NCBI GenBank assembly: GCA_025506515.1
Contig: CM046454.1
Span: 65,872,445 to 65,936,444 of the forward strand
Length of the DNA stretch: 64,000 bases
DNA from: Flaveria trinervia
Lineage: Eukaryota > Streptophyta > Magnoliopsida > Asterales > Asteraceae
Direction: 5' to 3'
Shown here piece after piece: positions 1 through 13,100 of this stretch. Position numbers and translations under genes: made by a program. Positions within the stretch are counted from its first letter, which is position 1; every line of letters starts with the position of its first letter. The notes under the pieces are model-generated. The model was not told where the DNA came from. It did no database searches and worked only from the letters and a program-made list of their open reading frames with translations.

Positions 1-320
1 ATCAAATGAGCTAGTGATTTCGCCCCCACTTCTTTGAACGTCTTGAGGTAGGATTCGGGGCTATCTGCACTCGCGTAGCCGCCTGCATCAAACCCATCGG
101 ATATGGGTTCGATGGCGATGGAGAGAGTGTTGGTGTTGTGAGTGAGGGTGGTGTTAAAGATGTAGGTTGTGGTTACAAGTGTTGTTTTGACACCTTTGGA
201 GTGTAGGCGTTTTGCGAATTGGATGATGGGGTTTATGTGACCTTGTGCAGGAAAGGGGAAGAGGAGAACATGTGGTGATTTGTTGATAATATTATTTTGT
301 TTATGTTGTTGTTTTGCCAT
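1..320 (-). CDS. UGT74-like UDP-glucosyltransferase, 5' end only
   Basis: Read on the minus strand from the ATG at 320-318, the frame stays open for about 106 codons to the window edge. The protein starts with a short polar leader, then HVLLFPFPAQGHINP, the N-terminal beta-strand and catalytic-histidine region of plant family 1 glycosyltransferases (GHINP contains the sugar-acceptor activating His). FAKRLHSKGVKTTLVTT and EPISDGFDAGG follow, an arrangement typical of the UGT74 group (glucosylation of salicylate, auxin-type acids, thiohydroximates or terpenoids in the cytosol). The UDP-binding PSPG box is C-terminal and lies outside the window, so acceptor and activity cannot be judged. No stop or frameshift is seen in the visible part. 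The family call is firm; the subgroup is likely. Confidence 0.85.
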   Translation of the reverse strand, partial: MAKQQHKQNNIINKSPHVLLFPFPAQGHINPIIQFAKRLHSKGVKTTLVTTTYIFNTTLTHNTNTLSIAIEPISDGFDAGGYASADSPESYLKTFKEVGAKSLAHL

Positions 321-1931
321 TGTTGATGTGTAGGGAGAAGTTTGTGATGATTGTAGGTTTATATGGAGATGTGTTAAAGGGGCATAACGTCATTGCCTTT
401 GTCATTATAGTTGGATTATATGTATGATGTTGTGTTGTTTGTAGTTTGTCTCTTGTTATGATATGTGATAAGCTTTGATTTGATAAAGTAACTTAAATTT
501 AATATCGTTAAAAGGTATTAACAAGGTCAAAGAATTACGAAAAATTTAAATTAATAACATTTTATCTATTATTCATTAACTGATAATACATTTTATTAAC
601 AATTTGATTAACTACAATTAAAATTTTCATATTTTTTTATTTATGTTAATCCTAGTAACATAATAATTAAATAATTACATATGATTAGCACTCATTTTTG
701 CTCAAAATAACGATTATAAGTAAAAAGAAAAAAAACAGCATGATCGAAATTGAGTAGAACGAAAACACAAATCGAGTGTGTATATATATGATAATTACGT
801 TGTCAGGATAGTTATTAGTAATACATATGAAAGTTCTGAGTGTCATTAGACAAATTAATAGTATGGATTTCTTATCGATCAATAGATGATAGTTTAAATT
901 ATTAGAATTAATTTTTATATGAATAAACTACATAAGTTATCTGTTTATATGCCTTTGTCTCTAAGTTTGAAAAGTAATAGATTTCAAATTTCAAATTTTA
1001 GTTTAATTGTGTAACCGGAAGTAACTGTTGGTCTGGATTGTAAGTGTGGTCCTTGAGAGTAATCGTCGACCTAGGTTGCAGCAATTGGTGTTAAGAAGTA
1101 AGGGGTTCCTTTTACTTATCATCTTTTAGTAAATTAGATAAACAATCAATTATTATGGTATCAAAATGTTAGCCAAACAACTTTTACTTAATTTAACATG
1201 GAAGAGTTAACGAGAAAATTAAAAATCATTAGAAAATTGAATATGGATCAATATATATATAATCATGTGTTACGCATGTTATGAATTATGTATGTGCAAC
1301 GCATACAAGTCTCTTACAAATTACATACAAGTAACAGTTTTTTATAAATTAGTGGTTTTCTCTTGATATATTTAGTAACTCAACAATGAACAAACAATAA
1401 TATCAGTTACGAACTTTTATATATTTCCTCTTCTTATGACAAATAGATATTTTCTCATGTTAAGAAATCAATTTCATATTTTTTCCTACTAAATCATATA
1501 TATTACATATTTATCTATTATAATAGAGTTAAATTATTAAATTATTGTTTTAATATTATTTTTGTTAAAGGATTTTTACATATTAACTTTCTTGTATTGT
1601 AATTGTTTGGAACTTCAACAAATGTTCTTTGTATGTGAAGATATAATATTGATTATCGATGATTGTTGTTTTAAAATGAATTTTTAAACTTTTGTATATG
1701 AAGATGTAATGTTATTGTTTTTATTTACACAAAATGCTCGAACTTAAAAAACATATATGTAATTGATGGTTCTAATAAGCGAAATATGTAAAAATCTCTT
1801 AGTAAATATGGAATTAAAATAATCTTTCAAACAAGATATTTAATGAAACGGATAAAAATGTAATATATATGTTTTTTAAGAAATAAAATATGCAATTAAC
1901 TTTTTGGTTTGAAGAAACTTGAAATTAATAA
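321..1931. other. AT-rich upstream and intergenic stretch
   Basis: This is the promoter-side flank of the UGT-like gene followed by very AT-rich DNA. I see no open frame that resembles a protein. A divergent promoter for the minus-strand gene should lie in roughly 321-500, but no single TATA element stands out enough to call. Confidence 0.5.
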
Positions 1932-2031
1932 TCTATTATAATAAAAGAAGATTTTGAGTGAATACTTATCAGAATTTTATATATTTTATTTAATAATTAT
2001 ATTAAATACTACTGATATATTTAACTATTTT

Positions 2032-3794
2032 TTAAATTGAAAAAAGTTTAATTTATTAAAAAAGATGTCTCTTACAAATGAAATTTCCAAAGAAAACTTT
2101 TTTATAAAATAAGATTTTTTAGAAACATCAAGTTTTTGAAAAATACGAAATATGTTATAATCGATGATTCTAGAAAAATAATTTATAAAGCAAGCTAAGT
2201 GCTTTCGAAAATAATAAGGAAATATTAAAATTGGTAGTTCTTAAACAGTTTGTTTAGCAACAAGATATTTAACTTTTTTTGCAAAATAAAAAAATAAAAA
2301 AAGTTAAAAAGTGACATCAATGTTTAATTAGTTAAAGTTTTACTCATATCTAATTTCAATAATATCTTATCTTAAAATATTATTTTACAATTTTATAATT
2401 TTAATTACTAACTATTTAATAATTTATTTATCAAACACGTATAATACACGTGTATAATACACGTGATAATAACTTAGTTATTATATAAAATAAAAGAATT
2501 TTTAAATTAAAAAAAGTTTAATTAATTAAAAAAGATGTCTCTTTACAAATGTAATTTTTAAAGAAAACTTTTTTATAAAATAAGATTTTTTAGAAACATC
2601 AAGCTTTTTGAAAAATACGAAATATTTTAGAATTGGAGTTTCTAGAAAAGGAATTAAAAAAATTGCAAAAATAGTCCCCGTGGTTTGATCATATTGTAAG
2701 TTTGGTCCCCAAATTTAAAAATTGCAAAAATAGTCCAAACTTTTGGAAGTTTGTTGCAAATTTAGTCCCACCGTTAATGTCTGTTAGTTTTTAATGATCT
2801 GATGACTAAATATGCAATATGATCAAACCATATGGGCTAGTTGTGCCATTTGTTCAAAAAATCTAAAAAAATTGAAAATCAAATAAAATTTAAAAGAAAT
2901 TAAAATCAAACATAATAAATGCAAATAAACATCAATAATAAATTTTAATAATTAAAAAAATACAATAAAGATTAAAAAATCAAATCAAATTGAAACTAAA
3001 TAAAAGTAAATACAAAACATACGTAAAAAGAGAAAGCGAATTATTGAAAACAAAGTATGTAATTATAGTAAAAAATTAAATAAAAATCAAATAAAATTAT
3101 AAATACAGTCGAATAAACAATTATAAAATTCAAAATAAATATTTAAAAAATCATATTAAAGTTAAATAAAAAATAGTTCGATTTCATTTTTCGTTTTTTG
3201 GATTTATACTTTAACAAAGTTTTGTATTCTTCGATTTAAATATGACATATGAACTTCTAAGTTTTAAATTTTTATATGATTTTTTAGTTTTTATTTTAAT
3301 TTTTTGAGAATATAATGCAATTGGTCCCTATGGTTTGACCATATTACATATTTAGTCCTCATATTGTTAAAAACTAATGGACACTAACGGTGAGGACTAA
3401 ATTTACAACAAACTTTTAAATGTTTGAACTAAATTTGCAATTTGTAAAATCTGGGGATCAAACTTGCAATTATGATCAAACCATAGGGACTATTTTTGCA
3501 AAATTCTCAAAGGAATTTATAAAGCAAGCTAAGTGCTTTTGAAAATAATAAGGAAATATTAAATTTGATAGTTTTTAAACAGTTTGTTTAGCAACAAGAT
3601 ATTTAATTTTTTTGTGAAAAAAAATTAAAAAACAAAAGTTAAAAAAAATGACATCAATGTTTTATTAGTTAAAGTTTTACTCGTATCTCGTTTCAATAAT
3701 ATCTTATCTTAAAATATTACTTTATAATTTAAATTAGTAACTATTTAATAATTTGTTTATCAAACACGTATAATACACGTGATAAATAAGTTAG
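2032..3794 (+). repeat. 470-bp tandem repeat, second copy interrupted
   Basis: Copy 1 covers about 2032-2500. Copy 2 covers about 2501-2655 plus 3518-3794. Both share, in the same order, a stretch starting AAAGTTTAATT near 2042 and 2512, the block GCAAGCTAAGTGCTTT at 2190 and 3523, AACAGTTTGTTTAGCAACA at 2245 and 3578, and the CACGTG hairpin at the end. Copy 2 is split by the Mutator-like element at 2656-3508. Confidence 0.85.
2656..3508. mobile_element. Non-autonomous Mutator-like element with long TIRs
   Basis: The element is flanked by the perfect 9-bp direct repeat AAAGGAATT at 2647-2655 and 3509-3517, the target duplication size of Mutator-like elements. The ends are inverted: the left end carries TTGCAAAAATAGTCCC then GTGGTTTGATCATA; the reverse complement of the right end carries the same blocks with a few changes. 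The inverted similarity continues for about 200 bp on each side (for example the TTTAGTCC and TTAACGG/CCGTTAA blocks near 2765 and 3390). The middle is AT-rich with no open frame. The uninterrupted copy of the host repeat at about 2170 confirms the insertion point. Confidence 0.85.
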
Positions 3795-4232
3795 TTATTA
3801 TATAAAATATAAGATATCATAACATAAATATTTTAGGAATAATATATTTTGTTTGGAAATATACTTGGCATATCAAAGAAGATATTAAACAAATATATAA
3901 TAATAGGTGCGTAACGTACGTTGTATGCAACCAACCAAAGAAAGATCCAAATTGTAGTGTTGGAAGACAAAGGCTTCACGTGGTAAACTGATAAGAGGTT
4001 CACTATCACACTATCATGTGAATACTGCAAGAGTGCAAGTTATTATTATTTTATTATATTTTTGTAATTTATAATTCTTTTCTTAAGTTATTTCAAAGAA
4101 AAAGAATATTCCTTGTATACAAATTTCATCGTTTAATGGGGACAATGGGACCTACATGCGCCCCTCAGTTATCAAAACACTATTCGTACGATAAAAAGTT
4201 TTTCGAAAACTTGTTTATAAAGGTGTTACTTG
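3795..4232. other. Spacer between the two Helitron-type elements
   Basis: AT-rich sequence with no recognisable gene or repeat structure beyond short simple motifs. Confidence 0.4.
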
Positions 4233-7200
4233 TCAATTATTATAACAACTAGGAATTCCCCCCACGCGCATTGCGGGGGAATGTCGCTTTCGGGGTTATC
4301 ATGCAGCAACAGAGGTCTACGAATCAACGAAGAAGCATTAGCTAAGAAGAGTAACCAAAACACAATTTATCAAATTAACGAGTAATTAAACATTATTAGA
4401 ACCCAAAATATCTAGATTAGAAGCATTCAATTCAAACATTCATCTACCTATTTTCCCATGCTTTTAGCAGCCAGGGAAATCACAATCCTTTCATGTGCTT
4501 AATTGAATATTCACACACACCCAATGGAAATGTTGATCTAAAACATTATAAATGCTAGTACTCTAACCCAGTTACAAAATGCATAGTATATGAAAGCGTA
4601 TTTCTAAGCGAAAAGGAAACACCTAAACATTATATAGCAATGATAATAACGTAGCTATAAAGATTACACGTCCAATATTACTCAAAAGGAAAACACAATT
4701 AAACATTTTTTACGTACCTGCATGAACACCAGTTCAAAGCGTAAAACTACCTAAAAAAAAGAAAGCAACTTAGACTCCGTCAATCAACAATATAACAAAA
4801 TCTATTAGACTAACGAAATGAAAGGTCATTAAAGGAATTTATGAATTCTTATCAAGCACATGCAAGTAAAAGTTTCTATTTAAGAAAGCATATATACTTT
4901 GAACTTTTTAGTACTCAAATTGTATATTATTTTGAAGAGAAATAACGCAGGTGTACAAATTTATACAAAAACATAACAAAATATTAATCTCGTCGAGAGC
5001 GCATATATTTAACATAAAGATTAATAAACACATAAGCGCAAAGGGACTGCAGGCCAGGCGGGAAGTGAATGTGATAAGAGAAGATTGCTCTCCGTTAAGC
5101 AACACACTTAATTCATTCATAAGTAAGATTAATGTTGAATAAACAGGACCTCTGGCTTCCAATTACACATGACATTATCAAAAGTACTCATTTAATTCAA
5201 ATTTGGAGGTGGTAGCATCTACATTCCTCAGAAGTAATAGCAAAGAAATCACCCAAACCATCAAAATAAACTTTCAACAAATTATTAGTTGGTGCAGTTT
5301 AGTATAAATACATAAAAGGGCCAGAATTTTGACATTGTTACTTAACATAGTCAAATCATTGGCATCAAAATTTAAGGGCAAGTGTTGGTTGGTTGATTGC
5401 ACTGGGAATAATCCTTTCTTATCAATAGTAGATAACAAATGTTCAATTCAATACAAGACATGTAAGTTACATGCTACTGCCATTTACCAAATTTTGATTA
5501 AGATATCAAAACTATCAATTGAAAAAACAATGAATTAAACAAAATATGCCTATGGAATAAAACTTAACTGATGCACTGGACATTATTAACACAACAAAAC
5601 CTGATGCAGATAGAATGTAGGATAAAAGAAAAGGAAGAACCTTACAACAAAACCATGAAGGATAAAATAGTTCCAAAAGAAACCTAAAGTTAAGACATCT
5701 AATTTGGACATCAGGTAAAATTGTTGTGCATTTTGACTGAAAACGTTTCATCAAACATGAGGCCTGCATCGCATTTTGATTGAACGAAATTACAAACTCA
5801 AAACGTATAAATCATCTCATCAGAAAGCAAAGTCAAAAGATATAAAACATTTCATAAAAACACCTGGCGTGCATCACATTTAGATTTGATACTAAAAATG
5901 TTTTTGAAAACTTCAATATAGAATAGTTTTTTTCCCTTCAATGGATTTTTTTCCGTCATCTTCTACACAAAGCCAAATATTTGGTGAGATAAATGTAATA
6001 AACTTATATAATGTTGTCTACTCTTTCTTTTTGGTTATAATTTAACTGTTACTTATCATTTCGTAGCTGGCTCTTGTTGCATGTGTGGAGAAAGTTTACA
6101 AGAAAATACAACCATGTGCAAGGGTCAGATTGTTTTGAATGTTGCTTCTTGCGGTATTGTATCTTTGTTGTTGAAAGGAGGACGAACAACACATTCTCTG
6201 TTCCTAATACCATAAATTTAAACGAAGAACCTCTTCGTTATATAAAGTCAGAACATGAGGTTGCACAATTGTTACAACAGTCCACCTTGATTATTTGGAA
6301 TGAAGCATTGATGATACAAAAAACATGCATTCGAGGGATTAAACAGGACTATGAATGACATACTTAACACTTAATCATCAAAATAATCTGAAATGCCATT
6401 TGGAGGGAATGTTGGTTTTGGAGGAGATTTTCGTTAGACTTTACCGTTTTTCCAAATGGAACACAACACGATATTGTTAGTGACTTATTAAGTTCTTCCT
6501 AACTCTAGTCAAAATACAAGATGCTAAGGTTAACAAACAACATGAGGTTAACTGTTGGAAGAAATGAATGCAACATTGAGCAAAAAGTGAGTTTTCAAAT
6601 TGGCTTTTACAACTAAGGGAAAGTAATATTGGTATATACAATGACTTTGATTATGATATCGATATACCTAAAGATCTTCTACTAACCGATTGGAATGATC
6701 TAATATTTGCTCTAGTCAATGTTGTATATCCTGAGATAATTAAAAACTCAAAAGACAAAACCTTAATTTAAGAACGAGCAATATTAGCACCTAGAAATGA
6801 ACATTTCCATGATATTAATGATTAACTGCTCGTATTATTCCCTGGTGAAGAGGAGTATCTGAGTTGTGATAGTCTATGCTTGTTAGATTATATTTATGAT
6901 AATTTGGATGAAATTATTTACTCACCTAATGTGTTAAATGGTTTTAAATTATGTAGAATGCCTAATCATAGATTAGTTTTGAAGGTTGGTGTTTTTGTAA
7001 TGTTATTAAGAAATATTAACCAAAAAGTGGTTTATGTAATGAAACAAGATTACAGATATTATCTTTAGCCAATTGTGTTATAAAAGCTGAAATTATATCA
7101 AGCAGTACTATCAACAATCATACTTTTATACCAAGACTTAGCCTCCCACCTTTAGATAAAAAGATTCCTTTCAAGTTCAAATAAAGATAATTCCTATTGG

Positions 7201-7552
7201 TTCTATGTTTTACAATGACAATTAACAAAAGTCAGGGACAATCATTATCAAGGGTTGATCTATATTTAAAAAGTCATGTGATTATTCATAGACAGTTATA
7301 TGTTGCTTTGTTAAGGGTTAAAAGTAAAGATAGCTTGAAACTTTTACTTTTCAATAAGATCAGTAAGCTTACATCCATAACAAAAACTGTGTTCTACAAA
7401 AAAGTTTTTGCTAATTTGTAATTTCACGTTTACATGTTCATATGTGTTATCATTCATCCAAACTATTTTTATTTTACATGTATGAAATTTTCATCTTTAT
7501 TTGTATAATATTACTATTCACACCTCGTGTGTCACACGCCTTTATAGGCTAG
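4233..7552 (+). mobile_element. Helitron with decayed helicase
   Basis: The right end is well defined: a CGTGTGTCACACG hairpin at 7525-7537, about ten bases, then GGCTAG ending at 7552 and followed by T. This is the hairpin plus CTRR terminus of Helitrons. The left end is less sure. A TC at 4233 is followed by an AT run and then a GC-rich inverted motif (CCCCC...GGGGG, 4258-4279) of the kind seen at plant Helitron 5' ends. Helicase remnants lie on the plus strand at 6064-7421, in the right direction. No Rep nuclease domain is recognisable in 4280-6060, so the element is not autonomous. That 1.8-kb stretch is unlike anything I know and could be captured or replaced DNA. Confidence 0.65.
6064..7421 (+). 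pseudogene. Helitron Pif1-like helicase, degenerate
   Basis: Helicase motifs appear in the family order but in broken frames. A fragment at 6074-6358 holds LIIWNEAL, the Walker B motif usually read as LIIWDEAP. Near 6430-6450 a GDFR..LP-type motif is detectable in another frame. PNGTQHDIV and LTNNMRLTVGRN follow near 6455-6560. The frame at 6880-7068 carries YSPNVLNGFK and MPNHRLVLKVG. The frame at 7197-7421 carries CFTMTINKSQGQSLSRV and RQLYVALLRVKSKD, the C-terminal helicase signature, and ends at a natural stop after FANL. The glycine-rich Walker A segment expected at about 6070 is unrecognisable. Many stops and frame changes make this a pseudogene; it would have unwound DNA for rolling-circle transposition. 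Confidence 0.8.
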
Positions 7553-7587
7553 TTAACCTATATATGAAAGAAGCAAGCTGATGAACA

Positions 7588-8430
7588 GTTGTATTTCACC
7601 TTTAATGCCTGATGTACAATTTGTTAATAGACGTGTAATGTTTACAACTTTAGGTACAACTAGTTGATGCATCTTCTCTCCCTTTTTATAGTGTGCCCGG
7701 GTTTTCATTTAACATATATTATGCATGTTCTAAAAAGAGGGGGTGGGGTGTTTATGGTGGTTTGCCATTGTATGTGCCACCAGACTTGCGGTAGCTACTT
7801 TCTTTTACCCCGATTGTTTTTATAGAGAAATGAATTTCGGTGGTGGTTTTGCCAATACGGGGGGTTTCAGCGGTGGTTTTACCGAGAAGGGGGTTTTGGT
7901 GGTGGGTTTGCCACTACTTAAACTACTAGTCTTACACGGAGGCACCGGCTTGCTATCACATGCATCCTTTGATACCAGTTATATTCTAGAGAGAAAAGGG
8001 TTTTCGCTAGTGGTTTTGGCGAGAAAAGGGTTTTGGTGCTAGTTTTGACATCACACCTTCCACCGCCCTTAAGGCGGAGCCTAAACGTGCTACCAATGGC
8101 TTCCTCTGATGCATTTTATGTTCTAGAGAGGGGTTATGGTGGTGGTTTTGCTGAGAAAGGGTTTTGATGGTGCTTTTTCCACCGCCTCTATTAAGGTGGA
8201 GCGGCCACCAACCTATCTCCTCTTCCTCACGTATTTGACCTTCTGTTGCTTTGAAAATTGAAAGAGCAGTAATGTTTCACCTATAAAGCATGATGTACAA
8301 GCTGTTGATGCACTTATAATGTTTACAACTTTATGCATAAGTATTTGATGCTCTTGGATCCCTCTTTAAAATGGTTGATGAGTGGTTGGCTCTATCCCGG
8401 TGTTTTGCATGCTATTCTAGAACGAGACAC
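7588..8430. repeat. Repeated G-rich unit of unknown origin
   Basis: About 130 bp at 7588-7720 (CACCTTTAATGCCTGATGTACA onward, to CCCGGGTTTT) recur in diverged form at 8262-8400. Between them lies a patchwork of short repeats: TGGTGGTTTTGCC/TACCGAGAAGG-type blocks at about 7840, 7870, 7900, 8010 and 8140, and a unit running from TTCTAGAGAG through CCACCGCC..AAGGCGGAG that occurs at about 7984-8078 and 8128-8205. No frame is conserved between copies and no known protein is apparent, so coding is unlikely. Confidence 0.6.
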
Positions 8431-10106
8431 TTTAAAATCATGTTTGTCAACGCCCGGACTTGTCGTTACGCGTTTTCTCTATTGGTGGTGACAGGTTGTG
8501 TCGTTAGGTAATCTGTTATGTGGATGATGATGATGAGCATTACTCCATCTAAGGTGAAACATTGTCATTAGGTTATGTGTTGATGATTTACCATCTGAAA
8601 CATCGCTTTAAGTTTGTTTACGTGTTGATGATGATGAGTGTTACCTATCTGAAATATCGGTATAAGTATGTTTTGCGTTTTACTTTGATTTGTGCTTTGT
8701 GTTGTTTTTCACCTGGTTAGTTTGTTTGCAGGTCTGTTGGTTCTTGTCAGTTAGGTGACCAGGTTTTTTGTTTTTCTTTCATTATTGTGTATTTAGCTAT
8801 TGTGTTAATAGGGTTGCGATGACCCACCACAAATGGTGTGGCATGCATAGGCGTGGCCACCATTTACGATTAGCAGACATAATTGACCACCTGTTTTGAG
8901 CCAGACACATTAAAGGCGCAATGCACGTTGATGTAAAACTATTTGCAATTATAGAGTTTATATGTGATTTAACTAAATATATGTGAACTTACTTATAAAT
9001 GATGTGGTAGTTATGATGTTTTATATTTTTTGTACCTTTTGTGTGTTTTCCATTTTAATAACAACACCTACTTTGACAGAAATTGTACATACGTCTTTGG
9101 AATATCTTTAAAAATTAATGCTTGGTATTATGAACTGCATCACCTTTTGTGACCAACAGTAAATCGATTAAAACCCAACCAAACCCATCATACACATCTT
9201 AAATTTGTCATTGTCAATCTAATTTAAATAGATACGATATACAAAGTGTGGCAACCCAAGACCATCAGCAGCGCGCTACCATTTCCCCTAAAACAATGCA
9301 CATCAACAAGCATGAAAGCCCATGAACTCAAACTTTTAAATGTAACTGATATCATCAAATATTATGTACAAAAAATCAAACAGAACACGAAATGAATGCA
9401 AAATGTAGTGTATTATCTCGCAATGCTCAAACTGAATTTCAACTAGTTATAATAATAAAAGAACATTTGTTATAACTTCACGAGGTCGATCATGTGAATC
9501 TACTTCATTCTTACCGTCATTATGTTTTAGTGGTCACTACTGAGAATTAAATGCACAAACCATTCTATAATTAATTGGTATTTAGTCTATTCTTTATTTT
9601 CAGTCGATTGATTATAGATTATGATTCAAGCTAACACAACAATTAACCAACTCATCTTAAGGTAGTGCTTATGGTTTTTTTTAATGAGCAATCTTTTCAT
9701 ATGTATCTTTTCGTATTGTTGTATTTGTTTTTTCGTCTTTATCTTGATTGTATCAACTTTATCAGTTGGGTTTTTGTTACCCTTAATCTTTTATTATAAT
9801 CTTTGCATCATGCAAAAACAACGAGTAAGTACATACGTGCATTCAAACGCCAACTCATAGGATGTTTTCATCAAATAAACTCTTTATTAAGTTTCATTCT
9901 TATAACTTCCATTAATATACTTGTCAAAATATTCGTTTTATCTCTCACTTGAATGTGTCCTACAAGTTTTGAGACAAGTTGTTTAAGTCATTTGATTTAT
10001 GATATTAAACACATACATGTTCTTCACTTATACTCGACTCTCTCAGCTTTCTATGATCATTTCTCTTAATCTGCATCATCTTGATGCAGATTGTTGTTGT
10101 TATCAC
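8431..10106. other. Gene-free spacer
   Basis: Contains a loosely repeated GATGATGATGAG..TTAC..CATCT motif at 8525-8660 and otherwise AT-rich single-copy-looking DNA. No protein-like frame or structured RNA was recognised. Confidence 0.4.
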
Positions 10107-13100
10107 TGTGACATCCATCACCGAAATAGATGCATTAACCATTGACTTTGACCATTGATTTGACTTTTTGACTTTGGCTGTGACTTTGATTTGGTCTAAA
10201 TATGATATTTGACTTGAAAGTTGACCTAGTATTGGCTTGATCTAAGAATAGTACATTAGATGTATGTAGACACACAAAGTTCTAAACCTATGTATTGTGA
10301 GCTTTATATGTTTTAGTGGGCCTTGGACATGGTAACTGTGGACATTCACCAATTTAGACTTGGCATGATAGTTTGTGCTTAAAATTTGACTAAAGACTTA
10401 AAAGGTAAAAATATACATCTTACGTTAAGAGTGCAAACAAAAATTGTACATCAGTGGTCTTTGCCTAAAGTCTATCCATAGACTTAATTTAATTCAAAAA
10501 TATAAATTAAATAATTTATATAGCATATAATATTCCATTGGAATCGTATTAATGCGTAGAATTTAAAAATGAAAAAAAGTTGGACGGCATGCGCATCGGG
10601 ATGAGATGAAATTAGACGAAATTGGCAAAGGGTCTGGGAGGCCCATCTAAGGCCCTTCATTGGCTGAATTCCTTCATAAAAGGGCCTTCCCATTTGTTTC
10701 TTGTTATTTCATTTTGAAAACTTATTCTCTAAGTTTTCTCTTTAAAAACCCTGGCCATCATCAATCTTTTCTTCTTGTTCTATATCATCTTCATTGAAAA
10801 TCACCATCATCAACATCATTCCATTGATTTTTGTGGAACAAAGACATTCAAGATTGTGTTCTAAGCTAGCCTTGTTCATCTCATTGTTTTCCGGTAAGAA
10901 AAATGTTTCTTGGTGATTTTATTCCTTGTTATATCTTGATATCAATGATATCCATCATCTAAAATTCTCATATTCTTTGTTTTAGATGTTGGATCGTGAA
11001 GATCTAGGTGTTTCGGGTGTTGGACTCTCCAACCGGTAAAACCCTAATTTTTAATCTTTGTACATTCTAGGATCTATCAAATTGGGTTGTAATATTGGAT
11101 GACCTGATCATAATGGTCATCTTGAACTTATAAATCATTGTTAAAATCATTAATTTTGTTTCTTGAATGGATAAACCCATTTGGATAATCAAAAACTATG
11201 TATCAATTAATTAACATTATAAACCGGAAGACTAAAACCTAACTAACTATTTTGGGATTGAAAATTTGGAATTATCCCAGAACAAACTTTCTTTAAGGTC
11301 TCCGGTTAATAATTGTCAAATATTGAGGTTTTAGATGCAAATGGACAAGATTAAGAAACTAGATAGCTTGCTTTCAAAAAAATAGGACGTTTGTATAGGT
11401 CATAACTTGGTCATAATAAGCCCAAATAGGTGGAATGTTTCATCTAAAAAAATTTTCAACGAGTCATCTAACTTAACCAAATGGTCTCGTGTCGTTTCGA
11501 CATCGTTTCATCCTCCAAACGTGGCAAACAAAACTAAAGGTCAAAACTAATGAATCTGGGCGACAGCTTGGTCTGTGTTCGTCGAGACATGTCTTTCTCA
11601 TATTTCGTCCAATGGATATGATTTATTTTTTATAGTTTAATTTAAAGTCTTGTCTTTCAATCTATACCTATTACACAACATTTTTTTACCGTTCAGTTCA
11701 TGCAAAACTGGTGCACAATTAACTCTACATGCTGAAATATTTGGATAAACTTAAAAAATAAGGATTTGTAACTAAATAATCAAATAAAGAAAATTTTTGT
11801 ATTTAAAATTAATTAAATGAATTTTAAAAGACTAAGCTAATTATATCTTTAATACATTGAATATAGCGAATAGATGTGCATCAAAAGACATTAATAAAGT
11901 AATATAAAGGGATAACTAAAACGTTAAACTTGATGAAATTTAAAGTTTAAAACTGACTTTGGACTTGTCCTATTAGTAAATCATGTTTTTATAAGATAAA
12001 AATATTGATGGATATTAAGGAGTGGGCTACAAAGATTACACCCATATTGGTCATTCTGTTCTTTAGTTATCCTTTTGTGATTTGTACTTTTAGTGTTTGC
12101 TTTACATATTGTGGAATTTGGAGTGTACAATTTTGAGGTGAGTTTCACAACCACTTTTTAATATATTTTACTTGGGGGATAATCTTGCTCACTTATTTGA
12201 ACTATGTCATGTCTTAAAGACTAGTTTGGAACAATGTATGTGGTTTGGGTCATGGCTTTAGTCTAGTTGTTCATTCATGAGTGTGTACTTGGACTTGTGT
12301 TTGTTCTTGTGACTTGGACGTCATGGATAGGTATTGTTAGTACTAATGGGTTGACACCCCCACTCTTGTCGTCGATATACAAGTCGAATCAGACTTGGCC
12401 TGGGCGTGCCCTTGGGTGAATACAAACCGTGTAATTGGACTTGGACTAACTTTAAGCTTATGTTGATATCTATGACTGCTATGTTCTCTTACCCACATAC
12501 AACCTTATGTAAATGTTATACATGACAAACTATTTGTACTTTTAAACCTGTGAACTCACTAATGTATGTTGACTTTTTAGAGCATATCTTTTCAGGTAAG
12601 GGTGCTTAGCTACTTGGATAGTGGACTTTAGATGAGACCATTCCTTCAAGAGCATTAGAGAGTGGGACATTAGTTGGGACATTACATTATTATTGTATTT
12701 GTACTCAAACTGATTGATGTAGTACCAATGGTGTAAATGTCGCTAGGCGCTACCAGGTCGATCGACTGAGGAGTTGTGAGTACTCTTTCTAGGTGGAGAG
12801 TACTCGGGGAGTATTTGGATATGATAAATTATGAAAAAAATTAATTGTAAGAAATTATACATATATCAAAGATCGTAAGTTTATTAATATTTATAACAAT
12901 ATATGTGAATATCAATATAAATTAGAAGAATACATGTTTCAAATATGAAAATAATTCAAAAAATAATATTTATTCTATAATATTATAGGCATGGTAATCA
13001 TTTAATAGTCGTCTTCTAACGTATATACATGAAAAACAACAAAAATTCAACAAAAATCGATGAAAACTAGCGGAAATCGACGACAAACAGTGAAAATCAG

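Larger units (their letters stand above)
1932..3794 (+). mobile_element. Candidate non-autonomous Helitron with duplicated 3' half
   Basis: The left end reads TCTATTATAATAAAAGAAG directly after an A, as expected for a Helitron inserted between A and T. The right end has a palindromic CACGTGTAT-type hairpin (2440-2475 and again 3765-3782), followed by about ten bases and TTAG, then T. Helitrons end in CTRR, so TTAG is a degraded match. There is no coding capacity. The region holds two head-to-tail copies of a 470-bp unit, both ending with the same hairpin. Duplicated 3' ends are known in Helitrons. The boundaries are a proposal. Confidence 0.4.
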
